DNA from: Burkholderiales bacterium
GTDB lineage: Bacteria; Pseudomonadota; Gammaproteobacteria; Burkholderiales; Burkholderiaceae_C
Assembly (NCBI GenBank): GCA_016223165.1
Contig: JACRPO010000007.1
Coordinates: forward strand, 124,001-188,000
Length of the DNA: 64,000 nt
Direction of reading: 5' to 3'
The position numbers and the translations under genes are program-made. The notes beneath the pieces were generated by a model. The model saw only the letters and a program-made list of their open reading frames with translations, was not told the DNA's origin and did not search any database. Shown in pieces: positions 1-9,116 of the stretch (positions are counted from its first letter, which is position 1; each line of letters begins with the position of its first letter).

Positions 1-1335
1 ACCAGCGCCACGGCGCGCGAGGCGGCCGAGCGGGCGCTGTGGCGCATGATGTCGTTCTACGACGTGCCGATCGCGGACCTCGACACCGCCATCGCCGCCG
101 ACCCCGGCTGGGCCATGCCGTACCTCATGAAGGCCGGCTTCCTGCTCAGCCTCACCGAGCCGGCCCTCGTGCCCGAGGCCGCGGGCCATCTTGCGCAGGC
201 GCGCGCGCACGCCGAGCAGGCGACGCCGCGCGAGCGCGCGCACCTCGAGGCCGTGCAGCGCCTGCTCGAGGGCCGCTGGCACGGCGCCTGCCGCATCTGG
301 GACGAGTTGCTCGTGGAACACCCGCGCGACGCGCTGGCACTGCAATGGGCGCAGCTGTGGGACTTCTACCGCGGCGATGTCGCCGGCCTGCGCGGCCGCC
401 CGGCGCGCGCGCTGCCGGAGTGGGACGAGTCCGACCCGCTGTACGCGCATGTGCTCGCGCTGTATGCCTTCGGCCTCGAAGAGAGCCACCTGCAGCCACA
501 GGCCGAGGAGGCCGGCCGGCGTGCACTCGCCATCGAGCCGCGCTCGCCATGGGCGGTGCATGCGGTCGCCCACGTCATGGAGATGCAGGGCCGCTTCGAG
601 GAGGGCGGCGCCTGGCTGCGGCAGCACCAGGGCGCCTGGGCCGAGGGCAACGGCTTCGCGGGCCACCTGTGGTGGCACAAGGCGCTCTTCCGCCTCGAGG
701 CGCTCGACCTCGTCGGCGTGCTGCGCCTGGTCGACAAGCACCTCTCGGGCGAGGCGCTGCAGATCACGCTGCAACGCGTCGATGCCGCCGCCATGCTGTG
801 GCGCCTGCACCTGCTGGGCGAAGACGTGTCCGAGCGCTGCGCCGCGCTGCTGCGGGGCTGGGACCTCGGCGACCCTGGCGATCACGGCGAGTACGCGGCC
901 GCCGGCTACTACGCCTTCAACGACGTACACGCCGTGCTCGCCATGCTCGGCGCCGGCGACGTGCACCGCGCCGAGGCCTGGGTGGCGCGCTGCGCAGAGC
1001 GCGCCATGGCGCCCGAGGACGCGCGCCGCACCAACCACCAGATGGCGCGCGAGGTGGGCCTGCCGCTGATGCGCGGCCTGCTCGCCTGGCAGCGCGGTGC
1101 CGCCACCGCCGCCTGCGAGCAGATCTACCCGATACGCGCGCTCGCGCAGCGCATCGGCGGCAGCCACGCGCAGCGCGACCTCATCGACCTGACGCTGCTC
1201 GCCGCGGCGTCCAGCGGCGGCCACCGCGGCCTCGGCCGCGCGCTCGTCAACGAGCGCCGCATGGCCAAGCCGGTGACGCCGCTGACGCGGCACTGGATGG
1301 AGGCGCTCGGCGACCCCGAAGGCGAGCGCGCCTGA
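1..1335 (+). CDS. TPR (TTC38-like) protein, 5' end cut by window edge
   Basis: The frame is open from base 1 and runs through the first ATG pair at 46, so the true start is probably upstream and this is a C-terminal part of about 444 residues. The protein is helical and rich in Ala, Leu, Arg and Trp, with repeated helix pairs typical of tetratricopeptide repeats. Blocks such as AADPGWAMPYLMKAGFLL and the middle region with HVMEMQGRFEEG resemble the family of tetratricopeptide repeat protein 38, whose substrate is unknown. No signal peptide or catalytic motif is visible. A small DUF1992 gene follows 19 bases downstream on the same strand and may be co-transcribed. The family call rests on overall resemblance; function is not known. 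Confidence 0.7.
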   Translation, partial: TSATAREAAERALWRMMSFYDVPIADLDTAIAADPGWAMPYLMKAGFLLSLTEPALVPEAAGHLAQARAHAEQATPRERAHLEAVQRLLEGRWHGACRIWDELLVEHPRDALALQWAQLWDFYRGDVAGLRGRPARALPEWDESDPLYAHVLALYAFGLEESHLQPQAEEAGRRALAIEPRSPWAVHAVAHVMEMQGRFEEGGAWLRQHQGAWAEGNGFAGHLWWHKALFRLEALDLVGVLRLVDKHLSGEALQITLQRVDAAAMLWRLHLLGEDVSERCAALLRGWDLGDPGDHGEYAAAGYYAFNDVHAVLAMLGAGDVHRAEAWVARCAERAMAPEDARRTNHQMAREVGLPLMRGLLAWQRGAATAACEQIYPIRALAQRIGGSHAQRDLIDLTLLAAASSGGHRGLGRALVNERRMAKPVTPLTRHWMEALGDPEGERA

Positions 1336-1354
1336 CGAGCAGCAAGGAGCACCG

Positions 1355-1741
1355 ATGAGCCCATCGAGCGCCCAGGACAAGAAGGAACAGCGGCTGAAGC
1401 TCGTCGAAGACGAGATCGGCCGCCACCTCGCCGAGAGCGAGAAGAGCGGCGAGTTGCGCGCGGCGCCGAGCTTCGGCAAGCCGCTCGATTTCGGCGACGG
1501 CTACGACGAGACGCCGGCCGAGTTCCGCATGCCGATGAAGGTGTTGAAGGACGCCGGCGTCGTGCCACCCGAGGTGGAGGCGATGCGCGAGATCGCCGCG
1601 CTGCAGGCCGAGCTCGACGCGCTCGGCGAGAACGGCCGCGCGGGCGACGATGCGGCGCGCGCCTTGAAGCAGCGCCTGGCCGAGAAGCGCCAGGCGCTCG
1701 CGCTCAGGCTGGAGAGACTGCGCGCCAGCGGCTCGCTCTGA
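1355..1741 (+). CDS. DUF1992 (DnaJ-homologue C28-like) domain protein
   Basis: This is a 128-residue soluble protein. The stretch at about residues 12-75, with IGRHLAESEKSGEL, then GKPLDFGDGYDE, then FRMPMKVLKDAGVVPPEVE, follows the DUF1992 pattern: a short helix, a GKPL-D turn and a helix ending in a PPEVE-like element. The remainder is a charged helix that may form a coiled coil. An AGGAG-type ribosome site (aaggag) lies just before the ATG at 1355. The family is widespread in proteobacteria and named after an eukaryotic DnaJ-like relative, but it has no J domain and no defined role. It lies immediately after the TPR gene and converges on a GST gene. Confidence 0.85.
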   Translation: MSPSSAQDKKEQRLKLVEDEIGRHLAESEKSGELRAAPSFGKPLDFGDGYDETPAEFRMPMKVLKDAGVVPPEVEAMREIAALQAELDALGENGRAGDDAARALKQRLAEKRQALALRLERLRASGSL

Positions 1742-1769
1742 TCCTCGCTCGGACCTTCAAGTCGGGCCT

Positions 1770-2423
1770 TCAGACCAGCGGCGGCGGCAGCTTCTCGACT
1801 TCGATCGCCTGCTTCACGGCCGGGCGCTGCAGCATGCGCTGCAGATACGGGCCGATATGCGGATAGTCGCGCGCCGGCGCACTGCCGACGAAGCCGCGTG
1901 ACCAGCGGCACAGCATGAAGGCGAGCGGATCGGCGATGCCGTAGTGCGCGCCGAGCAGCCACGGCCCGCCGTGGCCGGCCAGCAGTTGATCGAGCTGGCC
2001 GAAGCACTCGTCGAGCCTGGCCTGCGCGCACGCCTTCACCTGCGCCGCGCCGGCGGCATTGCCTGCTTCCACCGAACGGTCGGGATAGAAGTACGTGATC
2101 ATCGTGGCCTGCATCGTGTTGCTCAGCCAGAACAACCACTTGTAGAGCAACGCGCGCTCGGGCGTGCCGAGCGCCGGCGCCAGCCCCGCTTGCGGATGGG
2201 TATCGGCCAGGTGCAGCAGAATGGCCGCCGTCTCGTACAGGACGAGATCGCCGTCGACCAGCACCGGAATCAGCCCGTTCGGATTGAGCTTCAGATACTG
2301 CGGCGACTTGTGCGCGCCCTGCGTGCGGTCCACCCATTGCAGTTCGAACGGCACCCCCAGTTCGCGCAACAGGATGTGCGGCGCGAAGCTGGCGTTGCTC
2401 GGAAAATAGTGCAGCGTGATCAT
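1770..2423 (-). CDS. Glutathione S-transferase family protein
   Basis: This is a 217-residue cytosolic protein starting MITLHYFPSN. The N-terminal part (about 1-78) is a thioredoxin-fold glutathione-binding domain with the cis-Pro segment PNGLIPVLVD and the glutathione gamma-glutamyl contact motif YETAAILLHL. The C-terminal part is the all-helical GST domain. The reading frame is open further upstream to 2606, but the residues there do not resemble a GST and overlap the start of the divergent OsmC gene, so the ATG at 2423 was chosen. The substrate cannot be read from sequence. The neighbouring OsmC protein also belongs to a thiol-dependent detoxification family, which suggests a stress context but does not prove one. 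Confidence 0.88.
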   Translation of the reverse strand: MITLHYFPSNASFAPHILLRELGVPFELQWVDRTQGAHKSPQYLKLNPNGLIPVLVDGDLVLYETAAILLHLADTHPQAGLAPALGTPERALLYKWLFWLSNTMQATMITYFYPDRSVEAGNAAGAAQVKACAQARLDECFGQLDQLLAGHGGPWLLGAHYGIADPLAFMLCRWSRGFVGSAPARDYPHIGPYLQRMLQRPAVKQAIEVEKLPPPLV

Positions 2424-2544
2424 GCGGCGATGATCGCATTCTTTGCGCGCCTCGCATCTCGCCTGCCGGCCGACCTCGGCGTGACGCCTCGCATGCCGAC
2501 GACCGGCCGGCCTCGGCCTGACCCCCACCACAGAGGAGAGCCCC

Positions 2545-3015
2545 TTGTCCGAATACACCGCCCGCCTGCTCTGGCAGCGCGGCCCGCTCGAAGCCTTCAA
2601 CGACAACCGCTACAGCCGCCGCCATACGCTGCATTTCGACGGCGGTGTCGAGCTGGCCGCGTCATCGTCGCCGGCGGTGGTGCCGCTGCCGCTGTCGGAC
2701 GCGAGCGCGGTCGACCCCGAGGAGATGTTCGTGGCCTCGCTGTCGTCGTGCCACATGCTGTGGTTCCTTTCGCTGGCGGCCAAGGCAGGCCATCGCGTCG
2801 AACGTTATGAAGACGAGGCGGTCGGCACGATGGCGCGCAACGCCGAGGGCCGCATGGCGATGACGCGCGTGCTGCTGCGCCCGCGCGTGACCTTCGTGCC
2901 CGGCAGCGCGCTCGCCGATGCACCGGCATTGGCCGCGCTGCACCACAAGGCGCACGAGGCATGCTTCATCGCCAACTCGGTGAAGACCGAGGTGGTTTGC
3001 GAACCACGCAATTGA
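2545..3015 (+). CDS. OsmC family protein
   Basis: This is a 156-residue protein with the OsmC/Ohr fold. Two conserved cysteines are visible in the contexts SLSSCHMLWF (about residue 73) and AHEACFIANSV (about residue 143), the pair that reduces organic hydroperoxides in this family. The spacing and the segment DPEEMFVASLSSCHM fit the OsmC-like rather than the Ohr subgroup. The start is an unusual TTG at 2545, supported by GAGGAGAG eight bases upstream and by alignment of MSEYTARLLWQRG with family N-termini. The gene is divergent from the GST gene, with about 120 bases between the starts. Peroxide detoxification is inferred from family knowledge only. Confidence 0.88.
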   Translation: MSEYTARLLWQRGPLEAFNDNRYSRRHTLHFDGGVELAASSSPAVVPLPLSDASAVDPEEMFVASLSSCHMLWFLSLAAKAGHRVERYEDEAVGTMARNAEGRMAMTRVLLRPRVTFVPGSALADAPALAALHHKAHEACFIANSVKTEVVCEPRN

Positions 3016-3170
3016 AACTCGGATTCCGTTATTGGCGCGTTCACGACATTGCGGGTAATGCCGGCCGCCGGATTTCCAACGCGTGACATTAGAATGCGCC
3101 CGCATCCCACAAGAACGGAAGTCGGCGTCCAGCGCCACTCGTCAGGGAGTTCTCTTTTCCCGGAATCGAA
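3016..3170 (+). promoter_or_regulatory. AT-richer leader and probable promoter of the H-NS-like gene
   Basis: This 155-base spacer is clearly less GC-rich than its surroundings. A TAGAAT at 3090-3095 would serve as a -10 element, giving a leader of about 70 bases before the ATG. No convincing -35 hexamer was found at 16-18 bases, so the promoter call is weak. Relative AT-richness is what an autoregulated H-NS-family gene would be expected to show. Confidence 0.3.
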
Positions 3171-3536
3171 ATGACGAAGACCTATACGCAGATCCTCAAG
3201 CAAATCGCGGATCTCAAAGCACAGGCGGAGAATGTTCGGCGCAAGGAGATCGGCGGTGTCGTGGGCCGCATCCGCGAGGCCATCGAACACTACGGGCTGA
3301 CCGCGGCCGACCTCGGCCTCGGCGGCGGCAGCGGCAATGCGGCGCCGAAACCGGCGCGCAAGAAACCCGGCCGCAAACCCGGCCGTCCGAAGACGGTGTT
3401 CGCCAAGGCGAGCAAGGTGGCACCGAAGTTTCGCGACGAGAACGGCAATACCTGGGCCGGCCGGGGCAAGCGCCCGATCTGGCTGCGCGACGCCCTGCTC
3501 GCCGGCAAGAAACTCGAGGACTTCGCCATCAAGTGA
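3171..3536 (+). CDS. H-NS family nucleoid-associated protein
   Basis: This is a 121-residue protein. Residues 1-45 form the oligomerisation helix region (ILKQIADLKAQAENVRRKE). A basic, Gly/Pro/Lys-rich linker follows (about 55-75, including KKPGRKPGRPK), and the C-terminal DNA-binding domain carries the family signature TWAGRGKRPIWLRDAL near residues 97-112. H-NS-family proteins bind AT-rich DNA in the minor groove and silence horizontally acquired genes. The PGRKPGRPK linker is AT-hook-like, as in many betaproteobacterial (Bv3F/MvaT-like in role) paralogues. The gene is monocistronic, with its own AT-rich leader, and converges on a methyltransferase-like gene with a hairpin between them. Confidence 0.93.
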   Translation: MTKTYTQILKQIADLKAQAENVRRKEIGGVVGRIREAIEHYGLTAADLGLGGGSGNAAPKPARKKPGRKPGRPKTVFAKASKVAPKFRDENGNTWAGRGKRPIWLRDALLAGKKLEDFAIK

Positions 3537-3539
3537 CTT

Positions 3540-3570
3540 GAGCGCCGCGAGGCGGCGTCCCGCGGCGCTC
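3540..3570. terminator. Bidirectional hairpin between convergent genes
   Basis: A perfect 10-base inverted repeat (gagcgccgcg at 3540-3549 and cgcggcgctc at 3561-3570) with an 11-base loop lies between the ends of the H-NS-like gene and the convergent methyltransferase-like gene. There is no run of T, so it is not a canonical intrinsic terminator. Position and strength suggest it ends or stabilises transcripts from both sides. Confidence 0.45.
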
Positions 3571-3590
3571 GCGGCGGCCGAGGCACCGCC

Positions 3591-4454
3591 TCAGCAGGCC
3601 GCCGCAGCCGCGCGCACGAAGCTGCGCCCCGCCTGTTCGCTCGCCGCGCCGCTCACCTTCAGCCATTGGAGCGTCGCACCGGCCGCGGCGGCCCGCCACT
3701 GCAGCTGCGCCTGCGTCGTCGGCCCGTCTTCCGTGCGCAGCACGGTGCCTTCGACGCGCCCGTCGAAGACGACCACCGGCGCCGGCCGGCCACGCAGTTG
3801 CAGCGTGGCCGAGAAGCGCTGGAAGCGCTGCGTCACCTCGAGCCGGGCGTCACCGGCGCACCAGGTGCCCTGCACCTGCGCCGGCACCACCCACAGGTGC
3901 ACGCGCGACTTCTTCTCGCGGCCGATGGCCTTGTCGGGCACGTCGAGCACGAGCGAACGGTCGGGTGCCCATTCGCCCATGTCCCAGTCGTGCGAGACGA
4001 TGCGCGTGCCCGGCGCCAGCCCCAGCAGGCGTGGGCGCAATTGCAGGTTGACCTCGGGCAGCAGGTACATCGTCACCACCGTGGCGCGCGACAGATCCGT
4101 CGTGAACAGGTCCTGCTCGCGAAACTCGACGCGCGCCGCGACGCCGGCCGCGCGCGCGTGCTCGCGGCTCTTGCGCACGAGCTCGGGCACGATCTCGACG
4201 CCGAGCCCGCTGGCGCCGAAGCGCCGGGCCGCGGTGATGACGATGCGGCCGTCGCCCGAGCCGAGGTCGAGCACGTGGTCGCGCTCGCCGACGCCGGCCA
4301 GCTCGAGCATGGCCACGGTCACGCGGTCGGGCGTGGTGATGAAGGGCACTTCGTCCTGCGCCGCGGCCGCGCCTGCGGCCCCGAGCGCAATCGTGGCCGC
4401 CGCAGCCGCGGCGCGCCTCGCGGCCCGCATCACGGGCCGCATCACGGGCCGCAT
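3591..4454 (-). CDS. Exported class I SAM-dependent methyltransferase-like protein
   Basis: This is a 287-residue protein. A hydrophobic Ala-rich N-terminal segment ending near AAAAQDEVPF looks like a signal peptide. Residues about 45-150 form a class I methyltransferase core with the SAM-binding motif VLDLGSGDGRIVI, an acidic strand end (LGVEIVPE) and DLF further on. The C-terminal half (from about 190) is beta-rich and not part of the methyltransferase fold. The chosen ATG overlaps the sppA stop codon by one base (TGATG), which implies translational coupling. Two more in-frame ATGs follow within a 12-base tandem repeat (4442, 4430). An exported SAM enzyme is odd, since SAM is cytosolic: either the segment is a membrane anchor or the fold has another use. 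Confidence 0.75.
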   Translation of the reverse strand: MRPVMRPVMRAARRAAAAAATIALGAAGAAAAQDEVPFITTPDRVTVAMLELAGVGERDHVLDLGSGDGRIVITAARRFGASGLGVEIVPELVRKSREHARAAGVAARVEFREQDLFTTDLSRATVVTMYLLPEVNLQLRPRLLGLAPGTRIVSHDWDMGEWAPDRSLVLDVPDKAIGREKKSRVHLWVVPAQVQGTWCAGDARLEVTQRFQRFSATLQLRGRPAPVVVFDGRVEGTVLRTEDGPTTQAQLQWRAAAAGATLQWLKVSGAASEQAGRSFVRAAAAAC

Positions 4455-6430
4455 CACGGCGCGCCGCACAGGCAATGCGTGGCCGTGGCGAAAGGTCGCC
4501 GCCGCTGCGCCACCTCGCCCAGCCAGCCGAGATCGGCCACGAGCGCGGCGGCAAGCTCCGGGCTGACGAGGCCGAGGCCGACGGTGGCGACCATGCCGGC
4601 GGCCTGCGCGGCTTGCGCGGCCATGCCGGCCTCTGCCGCGGAGTCGTCGAGCAGCCACGCGACCCGTGCGTCCACCTTCGCCGCCGCCGCCTCGCGCAGG
4701 CCGAAGCCCATCAGGAGCTTCTGCAGGCGCCCGGGCTCGGCCTCGAAGTAGCGCAGCCGCGCCACCGTGCCCTCGGCGAGCTTGGCGCGCTTTTGCGCCG
4801 CGGCCACCGCGTCGCCCCAGCTGCCGAGGCGGTCGACGAGCGCCCGCGCGCGCGCGTCCTTGCCGCTCCACACGCGCCCCTGCGCCACCGCGTCGACCTG
4901 CTCGCGTGCGAGCTTGCGCTCGCGCGCCACCATGCCGACGAAATGGCCGTAGGCGTGGTCGATGGCCGACTGCACGGTGGCCACGAGGCGCGGATCGGGG
5001 TTGCGCTTCACGTCCATCGCGCCGGCCAGCCAGGTCGTCGTCGTGCCCGCGCTGCGCACGCCGACCTTGGCCAGCGCGTCCTCGGCGCTCGGGATCATGC
5101 CGACGACGCCGATCGAGCCGGTGATCGTCGCCTCGTCGGCGATGATCTCGTCGGCGGCCATCGAGATCCAGTAGCCGCCCGAGGCGGCGAGGTCGCCCAT
5201 CGACACCACCACCGGCTTGCCCGCGGCGCGCGCGAGTTCGAGCTCGCGGCGCACGAGCTCGCTGCCGAAGGCGCTGCCGCCCGGCGAGTTGACGCGCAGG
5301 ATGATCGCCTTCACGTCTTCGGCCTCGCGCGCCTTGCGGATCTGCTCGGCCGTCGACAGGCCGCCCACGAGCCCGGGCCCGGCGCGGCCGTCGACGATCT
5401 CGCCTTGCGCGACGACGACGGCGATGGTCTCGCTCTTCGACGTGCCCTTCTGCGGCTCGACGCGCGCCAGGTACTCGCCGAACGAGACCTGCCGGAAGGT
5501 CTTGTTCTTCGCATCCTCGGCGCCGCGTTCGATCAGCGTCTTGCGCATCTCGTCGCGGGTCTTCAGCGCATCGACGAGCTTGCTCTTCAGCCCGAGCTGG
5601 GCGGCGTCACCGCCCACCGCCTGCAGCGAGCCGGGAATGCCGTCGACATAGTTCATGACGCTGCCCGCGGGCAGCTTGCGCGCGCGCTCGACGCCGCCGA
5701 TCCAGCTCGCCCACAGCGAGCCGTACAGCGCCCGGTCCGACTCCACCGTCTCGGCGCTCGGGCCGCTGGCGGCATAAGTCTCGGCGGCGTTCTTGAACTT
5801 GCCCGCGCGCACGACGTTGGCGCTCACCCCGAGGCGGTCGAAGGCGTCCTTGTAGTAGCTGCGGTAGCGGCCGTAGCCCTCGATGAAGACGAGCCCCATC
5901 GGGTGCAGCCACACCTCGTCGGCATGGGCCGCGAGGTAGTACTGGCGCTGGTTGTACTCGGCGCCCCAGGCCACCACCTTCTTGCCCGTGGCCCTGAAGC
6001 GCTCGAGCGCCGCCGCCACCTCGCGCAGCGTCGCGAGGCCGGTGCCTTCGAGGCCGTCGAGCAGCAAGAGCGCCTGCGTCACCTTGTCGTCGCGCGCCGC
6101 GGTATCGAGCACCGCGAGCACGTCGCGCAGCCGCATCTGCGCCTCGCCCTGGCCACGCAACTGCGCCAGCGCCTGGCTGCGCGCGCTGCCGCCGCGCGCC
6201 TGGTCGACGATGCCGCCGGAGAGCTCGAGCACGAGCGTCGTCTTCTCGGCCAGCGCCGGGCTGTGCCACCAGCGCTGCCAGAGCCACGCCAGGGCGCCGA
6301 CGATCAGCGCCAGCATGAGCAGATTGAGCAGCAGGCGGCGCGTGCCATCGAGCAGTGCCGCGAGGCCGGCGAAGAAGCGCAGGACGAGCGAGCGGGCTGC
6401 GCGGGGAGGGCGGGAAGATTCCTGGGCCAT
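4454..6430 (-). CDS. sppA: Signal peptide peptidase SppA, 67K type
   Basis: This is a 658-residue membrane-anchored serine protease that degrades cleaved signal peptides at the inner membrane. One transmembrane anchor lies at about residues 33-51. The protein has the tandem two-domain architecture of long (E. coli-type) SppA. The catalytic lysine is in the N-terminal repeat at Lys213 (context AGKFKNAAETY) and the nucleophile Ser417 is in the C-terminal repeat (context LAASGGYW), so both halves needed for one active site are present. The ATG at 6430 was chosen because MAQESSRPPR directly precedes the anchor. The downstream methyltransferase-like gene is coupled by a one-base overlap. A neighbouring divergent AEC transporter begins 228 bases upstream. 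Confidence 0.95.
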   Translation of the reverse strand: MAQESSRPPRAARSLVLRFFAGLAALLDGTRRLLLNLLMLALIVGALAWLWQRWWHSPALAEKTTLVLELSGGIVDQARGGSARSQALAQLRGQGEAQMRLRDVLAVLDTAARDDKVTQALLLLDGLEGTGLATLREVAAALERFRATGKKVVAWGAEYNQRQYYLAAHADEVWLHPMGLVFIEGYGRYRSYYKDAFDRLGVSANVVRAGKFKNAAETYAASGPSAETVESDRALYGSLWASWIGGVERARKLPAGSVMNYVDGIPGSLQAVGGDAAQLGLKSKLVDALKTRDEMRKTLIERGAEDAKNKTFRQVSFGEYLARVEPQKGTSKSETIAVVVAQGEIVDGRAGPGLVGGLSTAEQIRKAREAEDVKAIILRVNSPGGSAFGSELVRRELELARAAGKPVVVSMGDLAASGGYWISMAADEIIADEATITGSIGVVGMIPSAEDALAKVGVRSAGTTTTWLAGAMDVKRNPDPRLVATVQSAIDHAYGHFVGMVARERKLAREQVDAVAQGRVWSGKDARARALVDRLGSWGDAVAAAQKRAKLAEGTVARLRYFEAEPGRLQKLLMGFGLREAAAAKVDARVAWLLDDSAAEAGMAAQAAQAAGMVATVGLGLVSPELAAALVADLGWLGEVAQRRRPFATATHCLCGAP

Positions 6431-6657
6431 GGGCGGTGGCGCGAGCGGCACGACCGGTGCGCGCGGCAGAGGGGAAGAACGGCGTCGAGCATAGCCAGCC
6501 TGCGCGCCCGGGCGCGCGCCACGCGACGAATGACCGTACCGGCCCGACGGAGCGGCCGCCCGGCGCGCCGAGGCCCGGTGGCCGCGCCGGCCGGGCGGCG
6601 CTGCCGCACACCCGCCGCACGCCCCGCTGCACACCCGCTGCGATACTCGGCCGCGGC

Positions 6658-7641
6658 ATGCAAGCCATCCTCGGCGTCACCTTCCCGTTCTTCGCCCTCG
6701 TCCTCGCAGGCTATCTCGCGGCCCGGCGGCATGTGCTGCCCGAGAGCGCGATCCCGGGCCTGAACGCCTTCGTCCTGTACTTCGCGCTGCCGTGCATGCT
6801 GTTCCGCTTCGGCAACAGCACACCGGTGCTCGAACTGCTCAACCCGGGCGCTTTCGCGGTGTGGCTGGTCGCGGCGCTGCTCATCGTCTTCGTCGCCGTG
6901 GCGTTCTCGCTCAATGCGCGCGTCCGGCTCAAGGACGCGGCCTTCGGCGCCCTCGTCGCCGCCTTCCCGAACACCGGCTTCATGGGCCTGCCGCTGCTCG
7001 CCGCGCTGATGGGGCCGGCGGCCACCGCGCCGATGGTGACGACGATGCTCGTCGACCTGTTCGTCACGAGCTCGCTGTGCATCGCCCTGGCGGAGGCCGC
7101 CACGGCCACCACGTCCGCTCGGGACCACGGCGCCGGCGCGCGCGCCGCGCTGTCGCGCGCGCTGCGCGGCGCGGTGTCGAATCCGCTGCCGTGGGCGATC
7201 GCGCTCGGCGCGCTGGGTTCCGCCGTCGGCTTCAAGCTCACCGGGCCACTGGAGGTGGTGGTGCGGCTGCTCGCCGATGCCGCCACGCCGGTGGCGCTGT
7301 TCACGATCGGCGCCGTGCTCTACCGCGCCGGCCAGCATGTGCATGGCCGCACGGCGCCGGCGGACTTCGTGCCCGTGGCGCTGGTCAAGCTCTTCCTGCA
7401 TCCGCTGCTCGTCTTCGCGCTGGCGACGGCGGCGCGCTCGCTCGGCATGCCGCTGTCGGGCCTGCAGGTGGTGGTGCTCACGCTCACCGCGGCACTGCCG
7501 AGCGCCAGCAACGTCTCGCTGCTCGCCGAGCGCTTCGGCGCCGACAACGGGCGCATCGCCCGCATCATCATGACGAGCACCGTGCTCGCCTTCGTGAGCT
7601 TCACCACGCTGGCCTGGGTGTTCGGTGTGCAGCCGGGCTGA
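6658..7641 (+). CDS. AEC family transporter (auxin efflux carrier-like permease)
   Basis: This is a 327-residue integral membrane protein with about ten hydrophobic segments in the two-times-five arrangement of the AEC/BART superfamily. Typical motifs are LPCMLFRFG in helix 2, the broken-helix NTGFMGLPLL near residue 105, and PSASNVSLLAERFG near the C-terminus, matching the malonate/auxin efflux carrier family. Members export or import organic anions; the substrate here is unknown. The ATG at 6658 follows a non-homologous open stretch and begins exactly at the first membrane helix (MQAILGVTFPFFALVLAGY). The gene stands alone, divergent from sppA and followed by a TolC-like gene. Confidence 0.9.
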   Translation: MQAILGVTFPFFALVLAGYLAARRHVLPESAIPGLNAFVLYFALPCMLFRFGNSTPVLELLNPGAFAVWLVAALLIVFVAVAFSLNARVRLKDAAFGALVAAFPNTGFMGLPLLAALMGPAATAPMVTTMLVDLFVTSSLCIALAEAATATTSARDHGAGARAALSRALRGAVSNPLPWAIALGALGSAVGFKLTGPLEVVVRLLADAATPVALFTIGAVLYRAGQHVHGRTAPADFVPVALVKLFLHPLLVFALATAARSLGMPLSGLQVVVLTLTAALPSASNVSLLAERFGADNGRIARIIMTSTVLAFVSFTTLAWVFGVQPG

Positions 7642-7718
7642 CGAGGGCGAATAAGCGCCGGCTTCGCCCGCGACATCGGCCGATCGGCCGGCGCGCCCGC
7701 CGAAGAGACTCCTGCGCC

Positions 7719-9116
7719 ATGGGTCTCTTGGGCATTGTCCATTCGCTCGCGCGCGTCGCCACCGCTTGCGCCTTTGCCGCCGGCCTGCTGCCGATGGAGG
7801 CAAACGGCCAGCCGCGCTGCATCGACGAGGACCGGTCGGAGCTGCCGGCGCCCGGCGCCGCCGCGTCCGCCAGTTCAGCCGCTTCAGCACCGCGTGCACA
7901 ACCCGATCCGCGCGGCCAGCTGCAGACCATGGTGCGCGAGGCGCTCGCGCGCAGCCACCAGGTCGGCGCCGCGCGCCTGCTCGCCGACGCCGCCGAGGAC
8001 GACATCCGCGAGACGCGCGCGGCCAAGGCCATCCAGGCCAGCGTCGGCGGCGGCCTCGGCCCCGGCGGTTCGCAGTCGCTGGCGGGCACCGAGACCTCGG
8101 CGATGCAGCTGCGCGGCTCGGTCAACGTCGGCCAGCTGCTCTACGACGGCGGCCGCATCGACCGCCTCACCGACTGGCGCACGCAGATGGCCGAGTCGGC
8201 CCGGCACGGCCAGCTCAACGTGCAGGAACAGCTCGCGCTCAGCACGGTGTCGCTGGCGCTCGAGCGCAGCCGCTACCGCCAGCACGCGCTCGTGTACGGC
8301 CAGTACGTGCGCAAGATGGCCTGCCTCGTCGAGGCGCTTCAGACCATCGTGCGCGCCGACCGCGGCCGGGCCAGCGAACTGCTGCAGGCAACGAAGTCGC
8401 TGCAGCAGGCCGAGATCTCGCTGGCGAGTTCGCAATCGCAGCTGCGCCAGACCGAGGTGAAGCTGCGCCGGCTGGCCGGCGACAACCTGCCTGCCCCCGA
8501 CGGGCTGCCAAGCGTGCTGCTGGAGGTCGATGCGCTGCCGCAGCTGGTGGCCGACGTCGAGCGCTCGAGCGAGATCGCCGCGCTCACCGCGCAGACCCAG
8601 GCGATGCACCACTACGTCGACGCGGTGGCGGCCGGCGCGAGCCCGCAGGTGGGCTGGAGCGTCAGCGGCACGCAATCCATCGGCCGCGGCGGTTCGCGCG
8701 GCTCGGTGCGCAACGGCAGCTACGCGCTCGGCATCTCGGTCAACATCCCGCTGCTCAGCCCCGGCGTGCCCCCGGCCACCGACGCGGCGCGCAAGCGCGC
8801 CCGTGCCGCCGAGATGCAGCGTGCCGAGGCCATCGAGTCGCGCCGCTTCCGCGTCGCCGAGGTGCACGAGCAGGCGCTCGCGAGCTTCGACCGTGTGCGC
8901 CGCACGGCCGCCGTGCTGCGCGACTCCGAACAGCTTCGCAATGCCACGCTGCAGCAATGGCAGCAGCTCGGCCGGCGCAGCCTCTTCGACGTCATGGCCG
9001 CCGAGGCCGACCATTTCAACCTGCGCGTGTCCTACGTGAACGCGCTCACCGACGGGCAGCAGCTGAACGCCAACCTGCTCTCGCTCGGCCGGGGAGTGAG
9101 CGAATGGCTGCGTTGA
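7719..9116 (+). CDS. TolC-family outer-membrane protein
   Basis: This is a 465-residue protein with an N-terminal signal peptide (about 1-28, cleaved near EANGQ). The body is made of long amphipathic helices with alternating small and polar residues, as in the TolC channel barrel: LQTMVREALARSHQV opens the first repeat, and GQLLYDGGRIDRL is the strand-loop typical of the family. TolC homologues form trimeric outer-membrane channels for type I secretion or efflux pumps. No inner-membrane pump or adaptor gene is adjacent, so it is an orphan channel. The downstream methyltransferase overlaps its last codons by 13 bases, so the two are translationally linked. Confidence 0.85.
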   Translation: MGLLGIVHSLARVATACAFAAGLLPMEANGQPRCIDEDRSELPAPGAAASASSAASAPRAQPDPRGQLQTMVREALARSHQVGAARLLADAAEDDIRETRAAKAIQASVGGGLGPGGSQSLAGTETSAMQLRGSVNVGQLLYDGGRIDRLTDWRTQMAESARHGQLNVQEQLALSTVSLALERSRYRQHALVYGQYVRKMACLVEALQTIVRADRGRASELLQATKSLQQAEISLASSQSQLRQTEVKLRRLAGDNLPAPDGLPSVLLEVDALPQLVADVERSSEIAALTAQTQAMHHYVDAVAAGASPQVGWSVSGTQSIGRGGSRGSVRNGSYALGISVNIPLLSPGVPPATDAARKRARAAEMQRAEAIESRRFRVAEVHEQALASFDRVRRTAAVLRDSEQLRNATLQQWQQLGRRSLFDVMAAEADHFNLRVSYVNALTDGQQLNANLLSLGRGVSEWLR